From Pseudomonadota bacterium (GTDB taxonomy: Bacteria > Pseudomonadota > Alphaproteobacteria > Azospirillales > Azospirillaceae): a DNA stretch of 9,055 nucleotides. The notes under the pieces are model-generated. The model made no database searches. It saw only the letters and a program-made list of their open reading frames with translations, and was not told the origin of the DNA. Both the position numbers and the translations under genes were made by a program. Below, piece after piece: positions 1 through 6,146 of the stretch; position 1 is the stretch's first letter, and each line of letters opens with the position of its first letter. The stretch is taken from contig JAEZPL010000494.1 in NCBI GenBank assembly GCA_023413605.1, positions 1 through 9,055 on the forward strand. Direction: 5' to 3'.

Positions 1-2
1 GC

Positions 3-1577
3 GTAGGCCAGCAGCACCCACACTGGCACACCCAGCGCACCGGCCAGATGGGCCGACGCCGTGCAGGAGACGATCACCAAATCCAGATTCGCCATGACGG
101 CGGCCGTGTCGGCGAAGTCGGTCATCCGCTCGCCCAGGTCGGTAAAGCCGGCGGGCAGCGGCACGCGGGCGAGGTCGGCGCGCCCGTCGCGGAACTGAAG
201 GCCGAAGAAACGCACCCCCGGCACCTGGAGCAGCGGCAGCAGCGCCGGTAGTCCGGGCGAACGCAGATGGTCGCCGCGGTATTGCGGATTGCCCGCCCAG
301 ACGATGCCGACGCGCAGGGCATCGCCGCCCTCCACGGATGCACACCCGATCGATTCCCGCCAGTGCGCCACCCGCGCCGGGGCGGGGTGAACATAGGGAA
401 CCCGTGCTGGCAGGGTCTCCGGCACCGTGCCGAAGATCATCGGCAGGCTCATCAGCGGGCAATACAGGTCGAAATCCGGGACCTCGCCCAGCGGATGGAC
501 GCTCTCCACCCCCTCCACGGTCGCGAACAGCGACCGCAACGGCGCCAAGCATTCCACCAGGACACGCCCGCCGCGCGCGGCGACCAGCGGGGCATAGCGG
601 ATGAACTGGATGCCGTCGCCATGGCCCTGTTCCGCGTACAGGAGGATGCGTCGGCCCTCCAGCGGTTCTCCCGTCCAGCGCGGGCGCCCATGGTCGGGAA
701 CGCTGTAATCCCGCTGAAGCCGCCATTCGAACTCCCGCCACCCCTCCTCCCAGGCGCCCGCCATCAGAAGCTGGCAACTGAGGTTGAAGCGCGCCTCCGC
801 GTGCCCCGGCGACAGTGCCACGGTGCGGCGGAATCCTGCGATCCCCGGCTCAAGCCGGGCAAGGTCGCTCGACGTTACGGCCAAGTTGAAATGTGCGGCC
901 GCGTCGGCGGGCGCGAGCGCGAGCGCGCTGCGGTAGTGCGCGATGGCCTCCTCGAACCGGCCCTGGCATTTGATGGCGTCGGCGAGGCCGAGACGGGCCA
1001 CCGGATCACCGGGATCGCCCTCCACCAACCGGCGGAGCACCGCCTCGGCCGCCGGCGGATCCTTCAATGCCAGATGCAGCCCCGCGAGCAACGCGGCGAT
1101 CCGCCGGTCGCCGGGGTCGAGCGCCGCCGCCCGACGCATCGGCGCCAGCGCTTCCACCGCGCGCCCGCTGTCCCTCAAGGCCAGCGCCAGATTGCTCCAG
1201 GCCACCGGGTCACACGGTCGGAAGGCGACGGTGGCGCGGTAGCAGGCCGCCGCCGGTCCCGGCTTTCCATGGTCGAACAGGGCGTCACCGGCCCGGAGCA
1301 GTCCCGTCCCGACGGCAGTCCCGTCCGCCCCCCGCGCGGCCTTCACCAGATTGGCCCGGTAGACCGCCGAAGCCGGGTTGAGCGCCGCGGCCTGCGCGAT
1401 CAGCGCCACCGAATCGAACGCCCGTCCACCTTGCGCCCGCACCACCCCCAGCAGGTGCAGCGCGTCGGGGTGCAGGGGTTCCGCCTCCAGCACGCGGGCG
1501 TAAGCCTCCGCCGCCGCGGCCAACTGGCCGGACTGGTGCAGACGGAGCGCATCGGGGAGAAGAGTGGCGACGGACAT
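3..1577 (-). CDS. TPR-repeat protein with GT9-like glycosyltransferase domain (partial, C-terminus outside window)
   Basis: Reading the minus strand from the ATG at 1577 gives 525 uninterrupted codons up to the window edge, with no stop, so the C-terminus is missing. Residues 1 to about 270 are alanine/leucine-rich helical pairs typical of tetratricopeptide repeats; examples lie near residues 10-40, 125-155, 195-222 and 228-256. A family-typical segment WEEGWREFEWRL follows at 276-287, then a glycosyltransferase-like region with EQGHGDGIQFIRYAPL (316-331), IVWAGNPQYRGD (425-436) and SCTASAHLAGALGVPVWVLL (504-523). The last matches the nucleotide-sugar-binding end of GT9-like domains found C-terminal to TPRs in many alphaproteobacteria. 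Relatives are annotated as protein or polysaccharide glycosyltransferases, sometimes near flagellin genes; the substrate here is unknown. The start is supported by the divergent intergenic region, but no strong Shine-Dalgarno is visible before it. It is transcribed away from fixA. Confidence 0.85.
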   Translation of the reverse strand, partial: MSVATLLPDALRLHQSGQLAAAAEAYARVLEAEPLHPDALHLLGVVRAQGGRAFDSVALIAQAAALNPASAVYRANLVKAARGADGTAVGTGLLRAGDALFDHGKPGPAAACYRATVAFRPCDPVAWSNLALALRDSGRAVEALAPMRRAAALDPGDRRIAALLAGLHLALKDPPAAEAVLRRLVEGDPGDPVARLGLADAIKCQGRFEEAIAHYRSALALAPADAAAHFNLAVTSSDLARLEPGIAGFRRTVALSPGHAEARFNLSCQLLMAGAWEEGWREFEWRLQRDYSVPDHGRPRWTGEPLEGRRILLYAEQGHGDGIQFIRYAPLVAARGGRVLVECLAPLRSLFATVEGVESVHPLGEVPDFDLYCPLMSLPMIFGTVPETLPARVPYVHPAPARVAHWRESIGCASVEGGDALRVGIVWAGNPQYRGDHLRSPGLPALLPLLQVPGVRFFGLQFRDGRADLARVPLPAGFTDLGERMTDFADTAAVMANLDLVIVSCTASAHLAGALGVPVWVLLAY

Positions 1578-1637
1578 GATGGGCCGACAGCCTACACGGT
1601 CACCCTGCGGCACGGCCAGTGTCCCTGTTGCCGCTCC

Positions 1638-1653
1638 TGTAGCGAAGGCGACA
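1638..1653 (+). promoter_or_regulatory. NifA upstream activator sequence 1 (distal)
   Basis: The sequence is TGT-N10-ACA exactly, flanked by CC and GG so that the palindrome extends to CCTGT-N10-ACAGG. The centre lies about 120 bases upstream of the predicted fixA transcription start, inside the usual range for NifA enhancer sites. Expected function: binding of a NifA dimer that contacts sigma-54 RNA polymerase by DNA looping. Confidence 0.85.
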
Positions 1654-1673
1654 GGCCGGCCGTTTGTCGCCTT
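1645..1673. repeat. 9-bp inverted repeat joining the two NifA sites
   Basis: AAGGCGACA at 1645-1653 is the exact reverse complement of TGTCGCCTT at 1665-1673, separated by 11 bases that contain the self-complementary octamer GGCCGGCC (1654-1661). The inner half-sites and part of the spacers of the two activator sites are therefore mirror images of one another. Confidence 0.8.
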
Positions 1674-1680
1674 TCCGACA
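1665..1680 (+). promoter_or_regulatory. NifA upstream activator sequence 2 (proximal)
   Basis: A second exact TGT-N10-ACA, with the arms extended to TTGTCG-N8-CGACAA. Its centre is about 94 bases upstream of the predicted start and 27 bases from the centre of the distal site. Two perfect matches in a short intergenic region, in front of a perfect sigma-54 promoter, make coincidence unlikely. Confidence 0.87.
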
Positions 1681-1709
1681 ATGCCCCACGGCAGGAACAA
1701 TCACAGCCA

Positions 1710-1722
1710 TATCAATGGCTTA
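1710..1722 (+). promoter_or_regulatory. Putative IHF binding site
   Basis: TATCAATGGCTTA matches the IHF consensus WATCAANNNNTTR at every defined position. It sits between the proximal NifA site and the -24 element, which is where IHF bends DNA in nif and fix promoters so that NifA can reach sigma-54 polymerase. The match is exact, but the consensus is degenerate enough that binding itself remains a prediction. Confidence 0.75.
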
Positions 1723-1739
1723 CCGCACCCGCACAGTCC

Positions 1740-1755
1740 TGGCACGCCGCTTGCT
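1740..1755 (+). promoter_or_regulatory. Sigma-54 (-24/-12) promoter of fixABCX
   Basis: TGGCACG-N4-TTGCT matches the RpoN consensus at all conserved positions, with GG at 1741-1742 and GC at 1753-1754, ten bases apart as required. The transcription start is predicted at about 1766, giving a leader of about 43 nucleotides before fixA. With the two NifA sites and the IHF site upstream, this is a complete NifA-dependent promoter. NifA-dependent expression of fixABCX has been reported in Azospirillum brasilense (from memory). Confidence 0.93.
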
Positions 1756-1808
1756 GAAAAGACCGGCGCCGCTCCGCTGGACGGGCGGCGGACAGCAAGG
1801 AGAGCGGG

Positions 1809-2672
1809 ATGCACATCGTTGTCTGTATCAAGCAGGTGCCCGACAGCGCCCAGATTCGCATCCACCCCGTGACGAACACGATCATGCGTCAGGGTGTCCC
1901 GGCCATCATCAACCCCTTCGACCTCTTCTCGTTGGAGGAGGCGCTTCGGATCAAGGACCGGGTGGGGGCGCGCGTCACCGTGCTGACCATGGGGCCGCCG
2001 ATGGCGGAGACCTCGCTGCGCAAGGCGCTGTCGCTGGGGGCGGACGACGCGGTGCTGCTGACCGACCGCAAGTTCGCGGGCTCGGACACGCTGGCGACCT
2101 CCTACGCCCTGACCTCCGCCATCCGGAAGCTGTCGGAGGAGGAGCCGGTCGATCTGGTCTTCTGCGGCAAGCAGACGGTGGACGGCGACACGGCCCAGGT
2201 CGGCCCCGGCATCGCCACGCGGCTGGGGTTCCAGCAGCTGACCTACATCGCGAAGATCGAATCGATCGACGAGAAGGCCAGGGAAATCGTCGTGCACCGC
2301 CGCGCGGAAGGCGGCGTGCAGGTGATGAAGACGGCCCTGCCCTGCATGATCACCATGCTGGAAGGCACGAACAGCATCCGCTTCGGCAAGATGGACGACA
2401 TGTTCCGCGCCGCGCGTTATCCGCTGCGGACCTGGAGCAAGGACACCACCGGCGCCGACGAGACGAAGGTCGGGCTGAAGGGCTCCCCCACCGTGGTGTC
2501 GAAGGTCTTCGTGCCGAAGCCCCGCGCCGAGCGCGCCAAGATGATCGCCTTGGAAAGCGGAACCGAAACCGCCACCCCCGACGCCCTGGCCGCCGCCGCG
2601 GTGGAGGCGATCCTCGGCGCCCAGCCGAAACTCGCCGACGATCTGCTCTCCCGCGCCGCCGCCGGGCTGTGA
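1809..2672 (+). CDS. fixA: FixA, electron transfer flavoprotein beta subunit
   Basis: The 287-residue product has the ETF-beta fold signature throughout: an N-terminal MHIVVCIKQVPD, NPFDLFSLEEALRIKD at 35-50, and the nucleotide-binding loop CGKQTVDGDTAQVGP at 119-133. In the FixABCX complex this subunit takes electrons from NADH and carries the FAD assigned to bifurcation, sending one electron to FixB/FixC and quinone and the other to FixX and a low-potential acceptor for nitrogenase. The start is fixed by AAGGAGAG (1797-1804), six bases or so before the ATG, and by the sigma-54 promoter just upstream. Length is normal for the family and no key motif looks damaged. It is the first gene of the operon, expected to be on only under nitrogen-fixing conditions through NifA. 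Confidence 0.97.
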   Translation: MHIVVCIKQVPDSAQIRIHPVTNTIMRQGVPAIINPFDLFSLEEALRIKDRVGARVTVLTMGPPMAETSLRKALSLGADDAVLLTDRKFAGSDTLATSYALTSAIRKLSEEEPVDLVFCGKQTVDGDTAQVGPGIATRLGFQQLTYIAKIESIDEKAREIVVHRRAEGGVQVMKTALPCMITMLEGTNSIRFGKMDDMFRAARYPLRTWSKDTTGADETKVGLKGSPTVVSKVFVPKPRAERAKMIALESGTETATPDALAAAAVEAILGAQPKLADDLLSRAAAGL

Positions 2673-2696
2673 TCCGCCTTTGGGCTGTGATTGGCC
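2664..2696 (+). repeat. Short direct duplication over the fixA stop codon
   Basis: GGGCTGTGAT occurs at 2664-2673 and again at 2682-2691, and the 15-base units match at 13 positions. The 18-base offset keeps frame, so the second copy supplies a second in-frame TGA after the fixA stop. It looks like a small slippage duplication in the fixA-fixB gap. Confidence 0.7.
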
Positions 2697-2730
2697 GCCC
2701 CCAACCCTTTCTTCGCCGGAGCAACCACCG

Positions 2731-3810
2731 ATGAGCGAACCAAGCAAGCCGCAGGGGCGCAAGTTCCAGCTCCCCGAGCACCTGAAGGAATACAAGGGCA
2801 TCTGGGTGATCGTGGAGCAGGAGCGCGGCGCGGTCCATTCCGTGTCGTGGGAACTGGTGGGCGAGGCCCGCAAGCTGGCCGACAAGCTGGGGGTGGAGGT
2901 CGGCGCCGTGGTGCTGGGCGCCGACGGCCCGGCGCTCAACGCCATCTGCGCCGACGCCTTCACCTACGGCGCCGACGTCGTCTACAAAGTCGCCGACCCT
3001 GTCCTGGCCGAATACCGCACAGATCCCTACTGCCGGGTGATGACCGACGTGGTCAACACCTACAAGCCGGAGATCGTGCTGCTGGGCGCCACCACGCTGG
3101 GCCGGGACCTCGCGGGGGCCATCGCCACCACGCTGGCGACCGGCCTGACCGCCGACTGCACCGAACTCGACATCCACATGGAGAACCGCTCGCTGACGGC
3201 GACGCGGCCGACCTTCGGCGGCACCCTGCTGTGCACCATCCAGACGCTGGCCTACCGGCCGCAGATGGCCACCGTGCGGCCGCGCGTCATGTCCATGCCG
3301 GAACGCGACGGCGCCCGCACCGGCCGCGTGGTGGCGGTGTTCCCGAACCTTCGCGAGGAGGACGTGGTCACCAAGGTGCTGAACTTCATCGCCGACCGGG
3401 CGCAGACGGAGGCCCAGCTGGCCTACGCCGACATCATCGTCGCGGCCGGCAAGGGGCTGGGCAAGCCGGAGAACCTGACGCTGGCCTTCGACCTCGCCCG
3501 CATGCTGGGGGCGGAGGTCGGGGTGACGCGACCTCTGGTGCAGGCGGGCTGGACCAGCTTCGACCGGCAGGTCGGGCAGACCGGCAAGACGGTCCGCCCG
3601 AAGCTGTACATCGCGGCCGGCGTCTCCGGCGCCATCCAGCACCGGGTCGGCATGGAAAAGTCCGACCTGATCCTGGCCATCAACACCGACCCGAACGCGC
3701 CGATCTTCGACTTCGCCCATCTGGGGCTGGTCGGCGACGCGCTGACGATCCTGCCGGCCCTGACCGACGCCTTCGGCCGGCGCCTGTCGGTCAACCGTCT
3801 GGCCGGCTGA
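2731..3810 (+). CDS. fixB: FixB, electron transfer flavoprotein alpha subunit
   Basis: The 359-residue product starts with a short polar extension typical of FixB (MSEPSKPQGRKFQLPEHLKE), then the N-terminal ETF domain from about residue 23, and the C-terminal FAD-binding domain from about 232. The latter carries VTRPLVQAGW (265-274), the segment around VGQTGKTVRPKLYIA (281-295), GVSGAIQHRVGM (297-308) and AINTDPNAPIFDFA (316-329), the usual FAD contacts of ETF-alpha. FixB passes electrons from FixA to FixC. The ATG at 2731 is preferred because GGAG (2718-2721) lies nine bases before it; the frame is open further upstream only through a TTG that would overlap the duplicated fixA end. The gap to fixA is 58 bases and to fixC 30 bases, consistent with one transcript. 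Confidence 0.96.
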   Translation: MSEPSKPQGRKFQLPEHLKEYKGIWVIVEQERGAVHSVSWELVGEARKLADKLGVEVGAVVLGADGPALNAICADAFTYGADVVYKVADPVLAEYRTDPYCRVMTDVVNTYKPEIVLLGATTLGRDLAGAIATTLATGLTADCTELDIHMENRSLTATRPTFGGTLLCTIQTLAYRPQMATVRPRVMSMPERDGARTGRVVAVFPNLREEDVVTKVLNFIADRAQTEAQLAYADIIVAAGKGLGKPENLTLAFDLARMLGAEVGVTRPLVQAGWTSFDRQVGQTGKTVRPKLYIAAGVSGAIQHRVGMEKSDLILAINTDPNAPIFDFAHLGLVGDALTILPALTDAFGRRLSVNRLAG

Positions 3811-3840
3811 CCTCTACGGACGAAAAGGAGCCACACGGAC

Positions 3841-5142
3841 ATGGTCGAAAAGTTCGACGCCATCGTCATCGGGGCCGGCCCGTCCGGCAACGCGGCGACC
3901 TACACGCTGGCCTCACAGGGTCTCAACGTGCTCCAGCTCGAGCGCGGAGAGTATCCGGGGGCCAAGAACGTTCAGGGCGGCATCATGTACGCCGCGGAGC
4001 TTGAGAAGATCATCCCGGATTTCCGGGAGGACTGCCCGACCGAGCGCCACATCATCGAACAGCGCATCTGGCTGCTGGGCGACGACAGCTACGTCGGCAC
4101 CAACTACCGCTCGGACGCCTTCAACAGCGAGGCGCCCAACCGCTACACCATCATCCGCGCCAACATCGACAAGTGGTTCAGTGAGAAGATCCGCGCCGCC
4201 GGCGGCCTGCAGATCTGCGAGACCACGGTGACGGAGCTGATCCGCGACGCGGCCGGCAAGGTCATCGGCGTGCGCACCGACCGCGAGGGCGGGGAGATCC
4301 TGGCCGACGTGGTCATCATGGCGGACGGCGTGAACGCCCTGCTCGCCAAGCGCGCCGGCTACCAGACGGAGGTGGCGCCGGAGAACGTGGCGCTGGCGGT
4401 CAAGGAAATCCTGTTCATCGATCCCGACCTGATCCAGCAGCGCTTCGGCCTGAAGGGCGACGAAGGCGTGGTCATCGAGATCATGGGCAAGGTGACCAAG
4501 GGCATGGTCGGCACGGCCTTCCTTTACACCAACAAGGAATCGCTGACGATCGGCATCGGCTGCCTGATCTCAGACTTCAAGCAGGGCGCCTGCCCGCCTT
4601 ACCGGATGCTGGAGGATCTGAAGAACCACCCCGTCATCAAGCCCCTGATCGAGGGCGCCGAGATGAAGGAATACGCCGCCCACATGATCCCGGAGGGTGG
4701 CTACAAGGCGGTGCCGCAGCTCTACGGCGACGGGTGGATGGTGGTCGGCGACGCCGCCCATTTCAACAACGCCGCCCACCGCGAGGGCTCCAACCTCGCC
4801 ATGGCGTCGGGCCGCATGGCGGCGGAGACGGTGGTCGCGCTGAAGAAGGCGGGCAAACCCTGCAACGCCGCCAACCTCGCCGCATACAAGGCCAAGCTGG
4901 ACGACAGCTTCGTCATGAAGGATTTGAAGAAGTACCGGAACCTGCCGGGCATCATGCACGGGAACAAGCAGTTCTTCGGCGCCTATCCCGACACGCTGAC
5001 GGCGGCGGCGCACAGCTGGTTTACCGTGGACAGCGTGGACAAGCGCACGAAGGAGAAGGAGATCATGAAGTCCTTCGTCAAAAAGCGCTCCGTCCTGGGG
5101 CTGGTCGGCGACGCAATCAAGCTGGTGAGGGCCGTGCGATGA
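3841..5142 (+). CDS. fixC: FixC, ETF:quinone oxidoreductase-like flavoprotein
   Basis: The 433-residue product begins with a Rossmann dinucleotide-binding segment, DAIVIGAGPSG (6-16), followed by LERGEYPGAKNVQGG (34-47), and has the second FAD-binding motif VVGDAAHFNN at 301-310. It belongs to the geranylgeranyl-reductase/ETF-QO superfamily. In the Fix complex it receives the high-potential electron from FixB and reduces ubiquinone at the membrane. Length is normal for FixC. Unlike mitochondrial ETF-QO, the iron-sulfur part is not fused but encoded next door as FixX. A strong AAAAGGAG (3823-3830) precedes the ATG. The stop overlaps the fixX start in ATGA, implying coupled translation and equimolar FixC and FixX. 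Confidence 0.97.
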   Translation: MVEKFDAIVIGAGPSGNAATYTLASQGLNVLQLERGEYPGAKNVQGGIMYAAELEKIIPDFREDCPTERHIIEQRIWLLGDDSYVGTNYRSDAFNSEAPNRYTIIRANIDKWFSEKIRAAGGLQICETTVTELIRDAAGKVIGVRTDREGGEILADVVIMADGVNALLAKRAGYQTEVAPENVALAVKEILFIDPDLIQQRFGLKGDEGVVIEIMGKVTKGMVGTAFLYTNKESLTIGIGCLISDFKQGACPPYRMLEDLKNHPVIKPLIEGAEMKEYAAHMIPEGGYKAVPQLYGDGWMVVGDAAHFNNAAHREGSNLAMASGRMAAETVVALKKAGKPCNAANLAAYKAKLDDSFVMKDLKKYRNLPGIMHGNKQFFGAYPDTLTAAAHSWFTVDSVDKRTKEKEIMKSFVKKRSVLGLVGDAIKLVRAVR

Positions 5143-5432
5143 GCATCATCGTCAAGATCGAAGAGAAGCTGTACCAGAACCGTTACATCGTCGACGAAAG
5201 TCACCCGCACATCCGCATCCGCAACGAGGATGTCTGCAAGACCTGCGCGGCGCAGGCCTGCACCGTCTGCTGCCCGGCGGCCTGCTACGCGAAGAACGAC
5301 GCCGGCGCCGTGACGCTGGTCACCGACGGCTGCCTGGAATGCGGCACCTGCCGCGTGATCTGCCAGGACAAGGAAAATATTCAGTGGGACTACCCGCGCG
5401 GCGGTTACGGCATCAGTTATAAGTTCGGCTGA
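5139..5432 (+). CDS. fixX: FixX, ferredoxin-like iron-sulfur protein
   Basis: This 97-residue protein has ten cysteines, at 33, 36, 41, 44, 45, 49, 65, 68, 71 and 75. The second group is a classic CxxCxxCxxxC (65-75). The first group is an irregular CxxCx4C followed by CCPAAC. FixX of Azotobacter FixABCX is assigned two [4Fe-4S] clusters, and this cysteine content is enough for two; which residues ligate which cluster is inference. It accepts the low-potential bifurcated electron and hands it to ferredoxin or flavodoxin for nitrogenase. The start at 5139 overlaps the fixC stop by ATGA, and MSIIVKIEEKLYQNRYIVDE is a typical FixX N-terminus. It is the last gene of the operon, followed within about 80 bases by an intrinsic terminator. 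Confidence 0.96.
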   Translation: MSIIVKIEEKLYQNRYIVDESHPHIRIRNEDVCKTCAAQACTVCCPAACYAKNDAGAVTLVTDGCLECGTCRVICQDKENIQWDYPRGGYGISYKFG

Positions 5433-5667
5433 GGACCGCTGCGCGGGCGTAAGGCTTTCGCCAAATGCCCGATGGCCGGGTCCCTCTCCTATCCGCCAAG
5501 ACTGAAGCCCCCTTCTCCGGTTCCGGAGAAGGGGTTTTCTTTTCCCTTTCGGCTAGGGGCCACTTCCTTCGTTCAATGGTTTCCCCACCCCGCCGCACCC
5601 ATAATTCTCCCATTGACGTTTCCCCTGGGGCGATCTCCAGTCGGGATGCGCAACTGGGGGACAGGCC
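5433..5667. other. Intergenic region after fixX
   Basis: These 235 bases hold the fix operon terminator and the upstream region of the small gene at 5668. No NifA site or -24/-12 promoter was found here. A TTGACG at about 5605-5620 could be a -35 element, but no good -10 follows at the right distance. No smaller coding region stands out. Confidence 0.6.
5509..5543 (+). terminator. Intrinsic terminator of fixABCX
   Basis: CCCCTTCTCCGG (5509-5520) and CCGGAGAAGGGG (5523-5534) are perfect reverse complements separated by TT. The stem can form about 10-11 pairs with a small loop, and it is followed directly by TTTTCTTTT (5535-5543). This is a canonical Rho-independent terminator, placed to stop fix transcription before the gene at 5668. 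Confidence 0.93.
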
Positions 5668-5967
5668 ATGCTGCTTCGTGTCTGCTTCGAAAACATGCGG
5701 TCCGTGAACGTCAACGACGCCGCCATGATGCGGCACTATGCGGAAAGCTATCTGGCCGATTTCCACCCCGAATGGGCCGGCTTCATCATGCTGCCGCACA
5801 ACGAGACCCGGCGCGCGACCATGGAGCCGTCCTGGCAGATGCTGATCCGCAACGCGACCCCGGACATGGAGCGTCGGTTGCTGGATTATGTCCGGTCCAA
5901 CCCGATGGCCGCCTACCACGTCCACATCTATCGCAAGGACACGGGGAACGAGGTCAAGATTCACTGA
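5668..5967 (+). CDS. Hypothetical protein, 99 residues, unrecognised
   Basis: I do not recognise this protein. It has good support as a real gene: GGGGGA (5656-5661) sits about six bases before the ATG, the frame has strong GC at third positions, and it lies cleanly between a terminator and the next promoter region. An in-frame ATG at 5695 lacks a comparable Shine-Dalgarno, so 5668 is preferred. The product is soluble-looking, with no signal peptide or membrane segment, and is rich in methionine (nine) and histidine (six: 23, 33, 44, 84, 86, 99). Notable segments are YLADFHPEWAGFIMLPHNET (28-47), EPSWQMLI (53-60) and AAYHVHIYRK (81-90). The alternation of helix-like and strand-like stretches suggests a small alpha/beta domain. 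A link to fixABCX is possible by position only, since the terminator separates them. Confidence 0.72.
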   Translation: MLLRVCFENMRSVNVNDAAMMRHYAESYLADFHPEWAGFIMLPHNETRRATMEPSWQMLIRNATPDMERRLLDYVRSNPMAAYHVHIYRKDTGNEVKIH

Positions 5968-5994
5968 CGCCCTCCCCACCGCGCTGACACCCTG

Positions 5995-6013
5995 AAACAC
6001 ACCGCATGTGTTT
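5995..6013. repeat. Small AT-rich hairpin after the 5668 gene
   Basis: AAACACA (5995-6001) and TGTGTTT (6007-6013) form a perfect 7-bp inverted repeat around a 5-base loop. The second arm ends in three Ts but no longer T-tract follows. It could be a weak terminator for the small upstream gene or an operator in the chemoreceptor leader; neither can be decided. Confidence 0.45.
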
Positions 6014-6042
6014 GCCTATGTGTTCGGTGACGCTCGCGCGCG

Positions 6043-6078
6043 TTAATAGATAAATTTTTATTAACTTTTTAAGAAATC
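6043..6078 (+). promoter_or_regulatory. AT-rich island, probable promoter region of the chemoreceptor gene
   Basis: Roughly 35 bases of nearly pure A/T interrupt very GC-rich DNA about 70-100 bases before the chemoreceptor start. They contain TTAATA (6043-6048) and TATTAA (6059-6064), a perfect 6-bp inverted repeat with 10 bases between, and -10-like hexamers such as GATAAA (6049-6054). No -24/-12 or clear flagellar sigma-28 motif is seen. The composition fits a melting region or a nucleoid-protein or regulator site; the exact start of transcription cannot be read from it. Confidence 0.4.
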
Positions 6079-6146
6079 ATGCCGCCGGCACAGCGGCGAC
6101 ACCACACCAGTGCGGCCCGAAGCCGCCGTCCCCACGGGAGAGCGCA

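Larger units (their letters stand above)
1578..1808. other. Divergent intergenic region between the TPR-glycosyltransferase gene and fixA
   Basis: This 231-base region holds all the visible control elements of fixABCX: two NifA sites, an IHF site, the sigma-54 promoter, a leader of roughly 43 nucleotides and the fixA Shine-Dalgarno (AAGGAGAG, 1797-1804). No convincing promoter for the minus-strand gene could be recognised. A reverse-strand search for TGGCAC-N5-TTGC found nothing acceptable, so that gene presumably uses a degenerate housekeeping promoter. Confidence 0.85.

Noticed and set aside
1578..1660. Sigma-54 promoter facing the TPR-glycosyltransferase gene
   Set aside because: The closest reverse-strand candidate, TGGCCGTGCCGCAGG, lacks the GC of the -12 element at the required ten-base distance from GG.
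267..1757. Long plus-strand open frame of 496 codons opposite the TPR-glycosyltransferase gene
   Set aside because: Its translation is arginine- and glycine-rich with no domain motif, and the minus strand encodes a clearly recognisable protein. Long antisense frames are expected in DNA this rich in GC.
2680..2730. Upstream TTG start that would add 17 residues to FixB
   Set aside because: The added residues are proline-rich and unlike FixB, no Shine-Dalgarno serves the TTG, and the ATG at 2731 has GGAG at a usable distance.
1701..3720. Minus-strand open frames of 420 and 456 codons across fixA and fixB
   Set aside because: They lie opposite unambiguous fixA and fixB genes, overlap each other and show low-complexity translations without motifs.
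5695..5697. Alternative ATG for the 99-residue protein
   Set aside because: It lacks a Shine-Dalgarno, whereas the ATG at 5668 has GGGGGA at good spacing.
6042..6072. Possible CtrA site (repeated TTAA)
   Set aside because: TTAA occurs at 6043, 6061 and 6069, but no pair has the seven-base spacing of the CtrA consensus TTAA-N7-TTAA.
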